32,627 nt of DNA, taken from the NCBI GenBank assembly GCA_016927115.1, contig JAFGNH010000118.1, positions 1-32,627 on the forward strand. The letters run 5' to 3'. Below are positions 8,377 through 16,634 of the stretch, one piece after another. Each line of letters opens with the position of its first letter. Within the stretch, counting starts at the first letter, position 1. Source of the DNA: Anaerolineales bacterium (lineage in GTDB: Bacteria; Chloroflexota; Anaerolineae; Anaerolineales; E44-bin32). The position numbers and the translations under genes were made by a program. The notes under the pieces were generated by a model that was not told the origin of the DNA, searched no databases, and saw nothing but the letters and a program-made list of their open reading frames with translations.

Positions 8377-9705
8377 ATGAAACAGGTTGTCATGCCAAAA
8401 ATCGGCTTGAATATGCAGGAAGGTACAATCGTAGAATGGGTGAAAAAAGAGGGTGATCCAATTAAGTGTGGTGACATCCTGTTTGTGGTCGAGACAGATA
8501 AAGTAACGGTTGATTCAGAATCCCAGCAGGATGGAGTGTTGGCAAAAATCCTTGTCGCGGAAGGTCAGCGAGTTCCAGTAAAAACCCCCGTTGCTATCCT
8601 GGTAGATGCGAGTGAAACCTACGAAGAAGGTTCTCAGCCTGGGATAGACAATGAGCGGGCAGATATATCCCCATACCTGTCCCCAATAAACACTGTTCCC
8701 TTCCAAACTGAAGGCGATAGCGCTTTTGTGGACGGAAAAACCCTGGCATCTCCGAAAGCAAGGAACTATGCGCGTGAAAATGGGATTGACCTGGCAAAGG
8801 TAAGAGAGGGGGTTTATGGAGTAATTAAATACCAGCAAGTTGTGGAGTATTCTCAGAGTGCCAAGAATTCTGATTCTTCTGTTGTAATGGCAACACCGAT
8901 CGCCAGGCGTATTGCACGTGAACATGGTATCGACCTGATGTCCCTTGGCAATACCAGTGCTTCCGGGAAAATCACACGGAAAGATGTTGAAAGCGTTTTA
9001 TCTTCACCGAATCCAGAGAGACATACTGCGCTGCATCCAAAAACCATTCCGCTGGAAGGAGTGCGGGCTGTTACAGCAGAACGCATGCAGCAGAGTTTCC
9101 ATGCCACTGCACCGGTTACCCTGCATACAGAGGTTGATGCGACACAACTCGTGGAGTTCCGCCAATCGAGGAAACGTGGTGGCCAAAAAGAAGTGCCGAG
9201 TTATAACGCTATTCTGATGTCGATTACGGCGGAAGCCTTGCAAGAGAATCCGATGATTAACTCTACTCTGGATCAGGGTATCATTCATTTGAATGATCAG
9301 ATTAATATTGGATTGGCTGTCGATCAAACAGATGGACTGCGGGTTATGGTGGTTCGGGATGTTGACAAAAAAACCGTTGAACAAATACAGGTGGATTTGA
9401 ATGATTTGATTGCCAGGGTCCAGCGCAAGAGGAGTCTTCCAGAAGATCTTTCAGGAGGAACTTTTACGATCACAAACCTGGGAGGATATGGTGTGGATCA
9501 TTTTACACCGATCATTAATCCTCCGGAAGCGGGTATCCTCGGAGTGGGTCGCATACTGGAAAAGCTGGTTATTAAGGATGGAAAAATCGCACAGCGGCAT
9601 ATGCTGACTTTGAGTCTCACCTTTGATCATCGCGTTGTTGATGGGGCACCTGCTGCGAGATTCCTGCAGAAAATTGCACAGTTGATTGAGGGGTATGGCA
9701 GTTGA
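8377..9705 (+). CDS. acoC: Dihydrolipoamide acyltransferase (E2) of the acetoin/2-oxoacid dehydrogenase complex
   Basis: This 442-aa E2 core protein receives the acyl group on a lipoyl arm and transfers it to CoA. Residues 1-75 are one lipoyl domain, with the lipoylated lysine at Lys42 in ETDKVTV. Two peripheral-subunit-binding-like segments follow: ASPKARNYARENGIDL near residue 125, and ATPIARRIAREHGIDL near residue 172 ending GKITRKDVE. The C-terminal catalytic domain carries the active-site HRVVD at 418-422. Carrying two subunit-binding segments with only one lipoyl domain is somewhat unusual. ATG 8377 has GAGAGGA upstream, 10 nt after the acoX stop. No E3 (dihydrolipoamide dehydrogenase) gene follows; the next gene is convergent. 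Confidence 0.92.
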   Translation: MKQVVMPKIGLNMQEGTIVEWVKKEGDPIKCGDILFVVETDKVTVDSESQQDGVLAKILVAEGQRVPVKTPVAILVDASETYEEGSQPGIDNERADISPYLSPINTVPFQTEGDSAFVDGKTLASPKARNYARENGIDLAKVREGVYGVIKYQQVVEYSQSAKNSDSSVVMATPIARRIAREHGIDLMSLGNTSASGKITRKDVESVLSSPNPERHTALHPKTIPLEGVRAVTAERMQQSFHATAPVTLHTEVDATQLVEFRQSRKRGGQKEVPSYNAILMSITAEALQENPMINSTLDQGIIHLNDQINIGLAVDQTDGLRVMVVRDVDKKTVEQIQVDLNDLIARVQRKRSLPEDLSGGTFTITNLGGYGVDHFTPIINPPEAGILGVGRILEKLVIKDGKIAQRHMLTLSLTFDHRVVDGAPAARFLQKIAQLIEGYGS

Positions 9706-9806
9706 CATTCTGTGGATGCTGTTACTACTAATTAGTTCACCGTACCATAGAGGGCATGGACTTTGATGCCCACAATCAGTGAATACTCTGTTACCTTCGG
9801 GTTTCC

Positions 9807-11207
9807 TCAATTGTCCTTTTTAGGTCTGTATTCGCTGCAGTACACGTACGCAGTCATGGCAGGTATCGTCAGGGTCATTTCATCCTGTGTGGATGGGATC
9901 CGTTCTCCGCTGAACACTTCTGTGACATCTCCAGTGCCCGCGGGCAGAGCGGCCCTGCATGGCTGCTCGCCCGTGTTCAGGACCACGAGAAGTTGTTGTG
10001 CTTCAAAGCACCGGCGATAGATCAGCAGGTGATCCCGGGCACCGACCATTTCAAGGGTTCCGTGAGTCAAGGCCGGCTGGTCACGGCGCAGCTTGATCAA
10101 GCGGCGGTGCAGGGCAAGCACTTCCTGATTCCACATTTCCGCGGCCCACGGCATGGCCCTCCGGTTGTCCGGGTCTTCCCCTCCGTCCAGACCGATCTCG
10201 TCCCCATAATACACTGCCGGGACACCAGGAAGTGTCATCTGCAGAATGAGTGCGATCTTCAGACGCGCCAGGTCCCCACCTGCCTCGCGCCACAGACGGG
10301 GGGTATCATGCGATCCCAGGGAGGTCAGCATCCATGGAGAAGCCTCCCCGGCGTCCACCACCAGCTGCTCCAGGTCGAAGGCGACATCCTCACTGTCCAC
10401 ACCTTTGAAAGTATATTTCAAGATCAGATCTCGCAGGCGGTAGTGGCTTACACCGTCAAAAGTGGATCCGTCCGACCAGGGTCGGGTGGACCCCCAGATC
10501 TCTCCCAGCAGAAAGGATTCCGGGAAATCGTGCTTCAGCGCCGTGCGGACCTTCCGCCAGAAACGCTGTGGGACTTTGCAGGCGCTGTCCATCCGCCAGC
10601 CGTCGACCCCAAATTCCTCGAGCCAGAAGCGTGCAGCATACAGCAGATGGTCCTGCACGTCCTGATTTCCGGTGTTGAGCTTGGGTAGAAACGCAGCCCC
10701 GCCGCAGGTGCGGTAGGAGGGAGGTTCCACATCGATGGGAAAATGGCCCACAAAATACCAGTCCCTGTAGGCAGACTGTTCTCCCTGTGCAAGCAGGTCC
10801 TGGAAGGCGTGGAAACCGGTGCCGGTATGGTTGAAGACGCCATCCAGCACCAGGCGCATGCCGCGTCCATGCAGGTCATCCACGAGTGCCCGCAGATCCT
10901 CCTCAGTACCCAGCATGGGGTCGACTTCCATATAACTGCAGGTGTCATAGCGATGGGGCGTGCGGGCGCGGAAGATCGGGGTCAGCAGAAGTGCGTTTAT
11001 GCCCAGATCCTGCAGGTAGTCGAGCTTGCTTCGAATGCCGGCCAGATTGCCGCCGTAAAAACTGTCCCGCCCGGAAAGAGAATCCCAGGGCTGCAAGGTG
11101 CCTCCGGCGGATGGTGACCCGGCGCGGCAGAAGCGGTCAGGGAAGATGTGGTAGAAAACAGCCTCCCGGACCCAGTCCGGGCGTGAGGAAAGGCGAGAAT
11201 CACCCAT
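9807..11207 (-). CDS. GH13 alpha-amylase-family enzyme (cyclomaltodextrinase/neopullulanase-like)
   Basis: This 466-aa glycoside hydrolase has all four GH13 regions. Region I is DGVFNHTG at 122-129; region II is GWRMDSA with nucleophile Asp207; region III is LLGEIWG with acid/base Glu236; region IV is GSHDTPR with Asp301. YYGDEIGLDGGEDPDNRR is typical of neopullulanase/cyclomaltodextrinase. There is no signal peptide, so it should act on imported maltodextrins in the cytoplasm. It lacks the roughly 120-residue N-terminal beta domain of many cyclomaltodextrinases, starting directly at the barrel (VFYHIFPDRF). ATG 11207 overlaps the upstream GH15 stop by 8 nt. Maltogenic amylase or alpha-glucosidase activity cannot be excluded. 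Confidence 0.93.
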   Translation of the reverse strand: MGDSRLSSRPDWVREAVFYHIFPDRFCRAGSPSAGGTLQPWDSLSGRDSFYGGNLAGIRSKLDYLQDLGINALLLTPIFRARTPHRYDTCSYMEVDPMLGTEEDLRALVDDLHGRGMRLVLDGVFNHTGTGFHAFQDLLAQGEQSAYRDWYFVGHFPIDVEPPSYRTCGGAAFLPKLNTGNQDVQDHLLYAARFWLEEFGVDGWRMDSACKVPQRFWRKVRTALKHDFPESFLLGEIWGSTRPWSDGSTFDGVSHYRLRDLILKYTFKGVDSEDVAFDLEQLVVDAGEASPWMLTSLGSHDTPRLWREAGGDLARLKIALILQMTLPGVPAVYYGDEIGLDGGEDPDNRRAMPWAAEMWNQEVLALHRRLIKLRRDQPALTHGTLEMVGARDHLLIYRRCFEAQQLLVVLNTGEQPCRAALPAGTGDVTEVFSGERIPSTQDEMTLTIPAMTAYVYCSEYRPKKDN

Positions 11208-12309
11208 TCGACCAACTCCTGCCGGTGTCTTCCTGCACTCTCAGGAGATTGTACTTCAGAATCAGCGCCATGCTGTGTGACCACAGCAGGGGAGAGGCAG
11301 AAGACCCCCACTGCTGTTCCCAGCGTGGAAGAAAGTCTGGTGCCAGCAGGTGGCGACTGGTCTGCTCCGGGAGATAACCGTTCGCATCCACGGAACCCTG
11401 CACCCAGGCCAGGGCTTGCAGTGCCTGATCGAGCTCACCGCGCCGGGCGTGCAGCCAGCCCTTCCATGCGGTCAGCAGGATCCATTCACCGCCGCCATAA
11501 TACGTGTCAGCCTGGTAGCGGTGCACCCCGCCGGACGGGGAGGTCAACTGGTCTTCGATGGTCTGGAGGGTTCGGGTCATGATCACTGATGCCGGGTCCA
11601 GAAGGCCGAAGGGCAGCGCTGCACCAAGCAGGCTCGCATCGATTTCTTCGGATCCGAATCGCTTTGCCAGCCGGCCATTCACCACACCATGCTTGAGGAC
11701 ATAGGAGTGGATTTCACCGGCTGCGGCGGTGCTGGCGGGGTCCTTCTGCGTGCGGCCGTGTGCCTGCAAACCACCGTAGGCTGCTGCCAGGGAGTAGGTG
11801 TGCAGATCATGCGGGTGTTCCTCCCAGCAGTCATAGCAGGGGAAACGCCACAGAGCCTGCAGGAAAGAAGCTGTCAGGGCACGGGCGTGCTGCCACTCTG
11901 CCGGTGGAGTACAGGGGCTGCGTTCCAGATGGTCGCTGACTGCCCAGAGCCAGGTTCCCAGGCCGTCGAGCTGGTGGTTGCCCCAGCCGTCCTGGAGCGG
12001 TTGGCCGTCCAGGGAGAAGCGGCACGGAAAGCATTCCTCGGGTTTCAATAAATCCCCGCGCAGGATCGTATCCCGGGTGCTCTCCAGCAGATGTGCATGA
12101 CGGAGGATCGTGTCCACACACCACTGGTGGAAACGATGGGCAGCTTCGTGTTTTCCATACAATTCGAGGGCATGGGCAGTGAAGGATCCGTCCCGGAACC
12201 AGCAGTAGCGGTAGGGGGGGAAGGTCGGGGATGCGGGAAAACCGCCGCTCGGATGCTGGTACTCAAGCAGGATGTTCAGGTGACGGTCGATCTCAACCTT
12301 TGATGGCAC
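11200..12309 (-). CDS. GH15-family glucoamylase-like protein
   Basis: This 369-aa cytoplasmic (alpha/alpha)6-barrel hydrolase has GH15 landmarks: YRYCWFRDGSFTAHAL near residue 34-49, CWEEHPHDLHTYS with the likely acid Glu163/164, and GYLPEQTS with the likely base Glu315, followed by LLWSHSMALILKYNLL. It should remove glucose from non-reducing ends of maltodextrin, or act on trehalose/isomaltose as some relatives do. It is shorter than usual because the N-terminal beta-sandwich is missing. An ATG at 12351 lies in frame, but GTG 12309 is preferred: AAAGGAG sits 9 nt before it, inside the end of the upstream permease gene, giving a 17-nt overlap. It is co-transcribed with the GH13 gene. Confidence 0.85.
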   Translation of the reverse strand: MPSKVEIDRHLNILLEYQHPSGGFPASPTFPPYRYCWFRDGSFTAHALELYGKHEAAHRFHQWCVDTILRHAHLLESTRDTILRGDLLKPEECFPCRFSLDGQPLQDGWGNHQLDGLGTWLWAVSDHLERSPCTPPAEWQHARALTASFLQALWRFPCYDCWEEHPHDLHTYSLAAAYGGLQAHGRTQKDPASTAAAGEIHSYVLKHGVVNGRLAKRFGSEEIDASLLGAALPFGLLDPASVIMTRTLQTIEDQLTSPSGGVHRYQADTYYGGGEWILLTAWKGWLHARRGELDQALQALAWVQGSVDANGYLPEQTSRHLLAPDFLPRWEQQWGSSASPLLWSHSMALILKYNLLRVQEDTGRSWSNG

Positions 12310-13132
12310 CGGTGATGGCTCCTTTGATGAAGTATCGTTGCAGCAGCACAAACAGGATCAGGATCGGCACGATCGCAATCAGGGATGCGGCAAATACCAG
12401 CCCCCAGTCGGTGGCGTGGACACCATGGAACGTGGCGATCCCTACAGGCAGCGTACGCTTGTCAGCTTGGTTGAGAATGGTCATAGCCCACACGTACTCG
12501 TCCCATGCACCCAGGGAGGCGAAAATGGCCACCGTAGCCAGAGCTGGTTTGGAAAGAGGGAGGATGATGCGCCGGTACACATCCCAGGCGGATGCCCCGT
12601 CTATCAGGGCGGCCTCCTCCAGCTCGACCGGGATCTGTTCAAAAAAACCACGCAGCAGAAAGGTGTTCAGCGGCAGGTTCTGGGCAGTGTAGACCACGAT
12701 CAGCCCCCACAGGCTGTTGAGCAGTTTAAGACGGCTTGCAAGCATGAACTGGGGAACGATCAGTGTCATCGCCGGGATCATCATCAGGATCAGGATGACT
12801 GCATACAGCCAGCGTTTCATCCGGAACTCAAAGCGGGCGAAAGCATATGCCATCAGGGATGACAGCAGCAGCACCAGCCCGGTCACAGTCACGGTGACCA
12901 CGACGCTGTTGCGGAAGTAGATGTCAAAGCGGTTGGCAGTCCAGGCCTTGACGAAGTTCTGCAGGGTGGGTTCAGCCGGGATCAGGCGCGGCGGGTATTC
13001 AAAGATGTATACCTGCCCCTTCAGGGCTGTAGACAGCATGTAGAGGAACGGGAACAGGGTTACCGTCAGGCCGGCTGTAAGGGCCAGCAGGGTCAGCAGG
13101 CGGGATGCTGGACGTTCAGCTTGTGGGTTCAT
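12293..13132 (-). CDS. Sugar ABC transporter permease, MalG type
   Basis: This 279-aa inner-membrane permease belongs to the carbohydrate uptake transporter-1 group. The EAA loop that docks with the ATPase is recognisable as ELEEAALIDGASAWDVYRRIILPLSKPAL. An N-terminal helix follows residue 10 and a typical C-terminal end QRYFIKGAITGAIKG closes the protein. It forms a heterodimer with the MalF-type protein encoded immediately upstream; the two genes overlap by 4 nt. Together with the binding lipoprotein it should import maltodextrin or related glucosides. No cognate ATPase is in the operon, so a shared MsiK-like ATPase from elsewhere is presumed. Confidence 0.93.
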   Translation of the reverse strand: MNPQAERPASRLLTLLALTAGLTVTLFPFLYMLSTALKGQVYIFEYPPRLIPAEPTLQNFVKAWTANRFDIYFRNSVVVTVTVTGLVLLLSSLMAYAFARFEFRMKRWLYAVILILMMIPAMTLIVPQFMLASRLKLLNSLWGLIVVYTAQNLPLNTFLLRGFFEQIPVELEEAALIDGASAWDVYRRIILPLSKPALATVAIFASLGAWDEYVWAMTILNQADKRTLPVGIATFHGVHATDWGLVFAASLIAIVPILILFVLLQRYFIKGAITGAIKG

Positions 13133-14046
13133 GCGGCCGCCTTTTGACTTGTCGCGGTATCAATGCGCAGCAGGCGCAGCTGCACCTGGCTGACGGCGAA
13201 CACCAGCAGGATCAGGAGGTAGGAGACGGCACCGGCATAACCAAAATCGACCCGGTCAAAAGCGTGATAGTACAGGTAGCTTAACAGGACATCCGTGCGG
13301 TGCATGGGTCCGCCCCCGGTGATCAGATCGACTGGAATGTAGGAAGAGTAGGCAAAAGCACCGATGGTGAGCATGATCACCACCAGGGCGATAGTAGGGA
13401 GCAGCAGTGGCAGGGTGATACAGCGGGTAGCCTGCGCCCGGCTGGCGCCGTCCATAGCAGCTGCATCGTAGTATTCCACCGGGATGGCCTGCAGGGCGGC
13501 CAGGAAAATCACCATGGTCCAGCCGATTCCCTTCCAGATCCCGAGTGTGTCGATCACCACGAAGGCGGTGCCAGGCTCATTTAACCAGGCCACATGCTCG
13601 GGCAGCAGGTGCAGCAGATCCACCAGCAGGTAGTTGACCAGCCCCGCTTCACTGCCGTTGAAGAGATAGCGGAAAAGCAGGGAGGCGACCACCCAGGAGG
13701 TCACGACCGGAAGGTAGTAGGCGGTGCGAAAGAACACCTTGCCGGTGGTGATACGGTCTAGCAGCAGGGCAACCAGCAGTCCAAGGACCAGCTGACCGAG
13801 AACGGTAACCAAGGCATATGAGGCTGTGTTTTTCAGGGACAACCAGAACAGGTCATCCTGGAGCACAGCCGCATAATGGGTCAGACCGACAAACGGGTTG
13901 TCCGCACCCGGAATCGGGCTCCAGTCGAAGAAGCTGATCCACAGTGCCTTCCCCATGGGATACAGCATCCACATGGCCAGAAAAGCAAATCCGGGAAGCA
14001 GGAACAGGTAGGGGGTCAGTGCGTGGCGGCGGGATGGTCGGGTCAC
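13129..14046 (-). CDS. Sugar ABC transporter permease, MalF type
   Basis: This roughly 305-aa inner-membrane permease begins RRHALTPYLFLLPGFAFLAMWM, a standard first helix for the family. It contains the EAA-loop version EYYDAAAMDGASRAQATRCITLPLLLPT and the segment PVDLITGGGPMHRTDVLLSYLY. The open frame extends upstream to 14148, but the GTG at 14046 is chosen: GAGGA is 5 nt ahead, and the longer version would add a non-conserved, arginine-rich leader running through the intercistronic hairpin. The gene follows the binding protein by 61 nt. Confidence 0.9.
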   Translation of the reverse strand: MTRPSRRHALTPYLFLLPGFAFLAMWMLYPMGKALWISFFDWSPIPGADNPFVGLTHYAAVLQDDLFWLSLKNTASYALVTVLGQLVLGLLVALLLDRITTGKVFFRTAYYLPVVTSWVVASLLFRYLFNGSEAGLVNYLLVDLLHLLPEHVAWLNEPGTAFVVIDTLGIWKGIGWTMVIFLAALQAIPVEYYDAAAMDGASRAQATRCITLPLLLPTIALVVIMLTIGAFAYSSYIPVDLITGGGPMHRTDVLLSYLYYHAFDRVDFGYAGAVSYLLILLVFAVSQVQLRLLRIDTATSQKAAA

Positions 14047-14065
14047 AGGATTCCTCGGAATGGGA

Positions 14066-14092
14066 AGGCCGGGCAGGCACTCTACCCGGCCT
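14066..14092 (-). promoter_or_regulatory. Intercistronic stem-loop after the binding-protein gene
   Basis: AGGCCGGG (14066-14073) and CCCGGCCT (14085-14092) form a perfect 8-bp GC-rich stem with an 11-nt loop, in the 61-nt gap between the binding-protein stop and the permease start. No T-run follows on the transcribed strand. Its likely role is to protect the upstream mRNA and give excess binding protein over permease, as known for malE-malF; the role here is inferred. Confidence 0.6.
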
Positions 14093-14107
14093 CCTGGATC
14101 AGAATGT

Positions 14108-15430
14108 TTACGGTGCCAGCAGTGCGTCGATTTCTGCAGCAGCAGCATCCAGCGCGTCCTGCGGGCTGCTTTCCCCGCGCAGGATCAGCTGGCCGGCAGT
14201 CGTGATGATCTCATCCATGGCCTGCCAGTCCGGGTGGGCTGTACGAGCCTGTGAGGTCTCCAGCTGTTCCAGAAAAACCGCATAATACGGATGGCCCTGG
14301 ATGTAATCGGATCCGATCAGGTCCGGTCGCACCGGCAGCTGTCCAACCTCAGCCATCTTCAGCTGGTACTCGCTGGATAAGACGAAGCGCAGGAAGGCGG
14401 TAGCGGCTTCCTTGTTGGGGGACTGTTCGAACAGGATGATGTCCTCGCCACCGACCACGTTGATCGATCCGCCGTCACCGGCAGGGAAGGGGGCAGTGAA
14501 CAGCTCCATGTCCGGGTACTGTCCCTGCAGGATGGGGAAGGACCAGGGTCCATTGTCGATACTGGCATACTGTCCCTGGGCGAAGCCGGTATAGGGGTCA
14601 ATGCCGCTGCCCAGAACCACCGGGGCGAAGCAGTCCCGGTTCATCATCTCCAGCCAGAATTCATAGGCCGCCACCGTTTCAGGGCTGTTCAGATAGCCGC
14701 TGGCCTGTGTGACTTCCGGATCGGTGACCGCACCGCCGAAGCTCCAGATCCACGGCAGCATCACCCAGGCGAAGGTCCCGTCGGCTGCGAAAAGATACAA
14801 TTCTTCGTCAAGATCTTTGAGGGAGTCGCACATGGCTGGAAGTTCATCGATGGTAGCAGGGGGTCCATCCAAGCCGGCCTGCGTGTACAGGTCCTGGTTG
14901 TAGAACCACACCTTGGTGTTGGTGGTCATGGGAAGGCCGTAATAGTGCCCCTGCCAGTAGGTGGTGCTCAGCGGGCCGGGAAACACGGCTGCCCGGTAGT
15001 CGTCAAAATCTGCCATTTCGGTGTCGAGAGCTGCCAGGGCACCCATCTCGGCCAGTTCCGGCACCCAGATAATATCCACCCGGGCGAGGTCCGGGGCAAT
15101 GCCGCCGGCAATCGAGGTGATCAGTTTGGAGCGGAAGTCGTCGTAAGGTACGGAGAGGGCCTCCACGGTGATATCGGGGTTTTGTTCCTCGAACATCGGG
15201 ATGAGCGTGTCGATAAGCATGCTGACTTCGGGGGAATTCTCCGAGTAAGTGTGCCAGAAGCTGACAGTTGCAGGCTCCTCCGGAGCGGGGGTCAGGGTGA
15301 CCGGAACCTCGATTTCGACGGTCTCGATGACGGTTTCGGGAACTGCTTCGGGTGCAGCAGCAGGACCACCACACGCGCTCAGCAGCACGGTAAGAATCAA
15401 CAGGTATACAGGAATGCTTTTCATGTGCAT
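14108..15430 (-). CDS. Sugar-binding lipoprotein of ABC transporter (extracellular solute-binding family 1)
   Basis: This 440-aa protein is the receptor of the maltodextrin-type importer. It has a lipoprotein signal ending LLSAC, with Cys20 as the lipid-modified residue, then an acidic/proline linker (ETVEIEVPVTLTPAPEEPA) of the kind common in Chloroflexota lipoproteins. The mature domain starts VSFWHTYSEN and contains ANTNTKVWFYNQDLY-like text (TTNTKVWFYNQDLY) and GEDIILFEQSPNKEAATAFLRF, both typical of MalE/UgpB receptors. ATG 15430 is chosen because AGGAG lies 8 nt upstream. The promoter region carries a LacI-type operator. Confidence 0.92.
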   Translation of the reverse strand: MHMKSIPVYLLILTVLLSACGGPAAAPEAVPETVIETVEIEVPVTLTPAPEEPATVSFWHTYSENSPEVSMLIDTLIPMFEEQNPDITVEALSVPYDDFRSKLITSIAGGIAPDLARVDIIWVPELAEMGALAALDTEMADFDDYRAAVFPGPLSTTYWQGHYYGLPMTTNTKVWFYNQDLYTQAGLDGPPATIDELPAMCDSLKDLDEELYLFAADGTFAWVMLPWIWSFGGAVTDPEVTQASGYLNSPETVAAYEFWLEMMNRDCFAPVVLGSGIDPYTGFAQGQYASIDNGPWSFPILQGQYPDMELFTAPFPAGDGGSINVVGGEDIILFEQSPNKEAATAFLRFVLSSEYQLKMAEVGQLPVRPDLIGSDYIQGHPYYAVFLEQLETSQARTAHPDWQAMDEIITTAGQLILRGESSPQDALDAAAAEIDALLAP

Positions 15431-15524
15431 GATCTTCTCTCCTATCAATGATACACGTTTGTACTGCGGATGGAAAAGCAAGGTAACGGGTCTGCTCCTC
15501 CTTTCCAGGAATCCTGTCGAGTAG

Positions 15525-15554
15525 AGTGTAACCTTGGAAATTGAAACGGTTCAA
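15525..15554 (-). promoter_or_regulatory. Candidate promoter of the maltodextrin-type operon
   Basis: On the - strand a -35-like TTGAAC (15549-15554, 5 of 6 consensus) is 18 nt from TACACT (15525-15530, 4 of 6 consensus). The -35 box lies inside the LacI-type operator, so bound repressor would block polymerase. It is about 95 nt upstream of the binding-protein ATG. The -10 is weak, so the exact start is uncertain. Confidence 0.4.
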
Positions 15555-15555
15555 T
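15540..15555. promoter_or_regulatory. LacI-family operator, copy 1 (in front of binding-protein gene)
   Basis: ATTGAAACGGTTCAAT is a 16-bp near-palindrome with central CG, the classic form of LacI/GalR-family operators. An identical 16-mer lies at 16612-16627 in front of the regulator gene. The site is between the regulator stop and the binding-protein start and overlaps the predicted -35 box. Confidence 0.8.
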
Positions 15556-15570
15556 CGCTAACCAAAAAAA

Positions 15571-16596
15571 TTATTCCTTCCAGGGCCCCGTGGTGCTGCG
15601 GATCACCAGTTCCGTCTTGCAGATCCGGTGCATTAATTCAGAAGAACCATTGATCCGGGAGACCAGTGCTTCCACGGCCTGCATACCCATCTGACGGAAT
15701 GGCTGCCGGATGGTGGTCAGGGCCGGGTTCCAGTGAGATGCCAGGCGAATATCATCAAAACCCACCACCGAGAAGTCCCGCCCGGCTTGCAGCCCGCGAT
15801 GGGTGAGGGCCCGCAGAACCCCGAAGGCACAGAAATCGTTGGCGGTGATGACGGCGCTGGGGGGATGGGGAAGATCCAGCAGCAGGTGCATGGCGATCTG
15901 CCCTGCCTGTTCGCTGAAATCACCCTCTACCAGCCAGTCCGGCTCGAAGGGCAGCCCCAGGCGGTCGAGGTTATCCAGATACCCCGCTTTCCGGTCAGCA
16001 GAACAGCGCAGGTGGGCTGGCGGGGTGATCATGGCGATGCGCTGATGCCCGAGTCCGGCCAGGTGTTCCAGGGCCTGGGCAATCCCGCCCGGGTTGTCTG
16101 CGTCTACAAACGCGTGGGCTGTGCTGTCGGAGCGTCCGAACGTGACAAATGGAAACTTGTGTTCCAGCAGGAACGTCACGCGGGGATCCCGGGCCTGCAG
16201 CCCCATCAGCACCAGGCCGTCCACCTGGCGTTCTCCGATCAGGCGCTGGTAGATATGAAGCTCATCTTCCGGGCGTGTGGCAGCCTGCATCAGGACCGCG
16301 TAGCCCAGTTCGGCAGCCCGGGTATTGATGGCTGACAGGAATTCCAGAAACGCCAGATCTCCAGGTTCCATGGAACGGTTGTGCTCGGGGGAGATCAGGG
16401 GCACCAGGCCGATACGGTTGGTCTGATTGGATTTCAGGCTTCGAGCGGCTGCGTGGGGATGATACCCGAGGATCCGGATGGCGTCTTCAATCGGCTGGCG
16501 GCTTTTTTCTGCCACGATATCGGGATTATTAAGGTAGTTTGAAACGGTTCCGACGGAAACACCGGCCTGCCGGGCGATATCTCGAATAGTGGGCAT
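15571..16596 (-). CDS. LacI-family transcriptional regulator
   Basis: This 341-aa repressor has an N-terminal helix-turn-helix, TIRDIARQAGVSVGTVSNYL, at residues 3-22, with a hinge helix around residues 45-58 and a periplasmic-binding-protein-like effector domain after it (RIGLVPLISPEHNRS onward; SVVGFDDIRLASHWNPALTT near the C-terminus). It probably senses a maltodextrin or glucoside and controls the operon that follows. The open frame extends to 16626, but ATG 16596 is the start: TTGGAG is about 7 nt ahead, and MPTIRDIA is the standard family beginning. Identical operators in front of its own gene and of the transport genes imply control of both. Confidence 0.93.
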   Translation of the reverse strand: MPTIRDIARQAGVSVGTVSNYLNNPDIVAEKSRQPIEDAIRILGYHPHAAARSLKSNQTNRIGLVPLISPEHNRSMEPGDLAFLEFLSAINTRAAELGYAVLMQAATRPEDELHIYQRLIGERQVDGLVLMGLQARDPRVTFLLEHKFPFVTFGRSDSTAHAFVDADNPGGIAQALEHLAGLGHQRIAMITPPAHLRCSADRKAGYLDNLDRLGLPFEPDWLVEGDFSEQAGQIAMHLLLDLPHPPSAVITANDFCAFGVLRALTHRGLQAGRDFSVVGFDDIRLASHWNPALTTIRQPFRQMGMQAVEALVSRINGSSELMHRICKTELVIRSTTGPWKE

Positions 16597-16611
16597 GAAA
16601 TGGCTCCAAGG

Positions 16612-16627
16612 ATTGAAACGGTTCAAT
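16612..16627. promoter_or_regulatory. LacI-family operator, copy 2 (in front of the regulator gene)
   Basis: This site is identical over 16 bp (ATTGAAACGGTTCAAT) to the operator at 15540-15555. It lies between the regulator's predicted -10 box and its ribosome-binding site, overlapping the expected transcription start, which suggests negative autoregulation. Confidence 0.8.
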
Positions 16628-16634
16628 TATTGAC

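Noticed and set aside
9752..9771. Hairpin GGGCAT/ATGCCC between the convergent operons as terminator
   Set aside because: The stem is only 6 bp and no T-run follows on either side, so it is not supported as a terminator.
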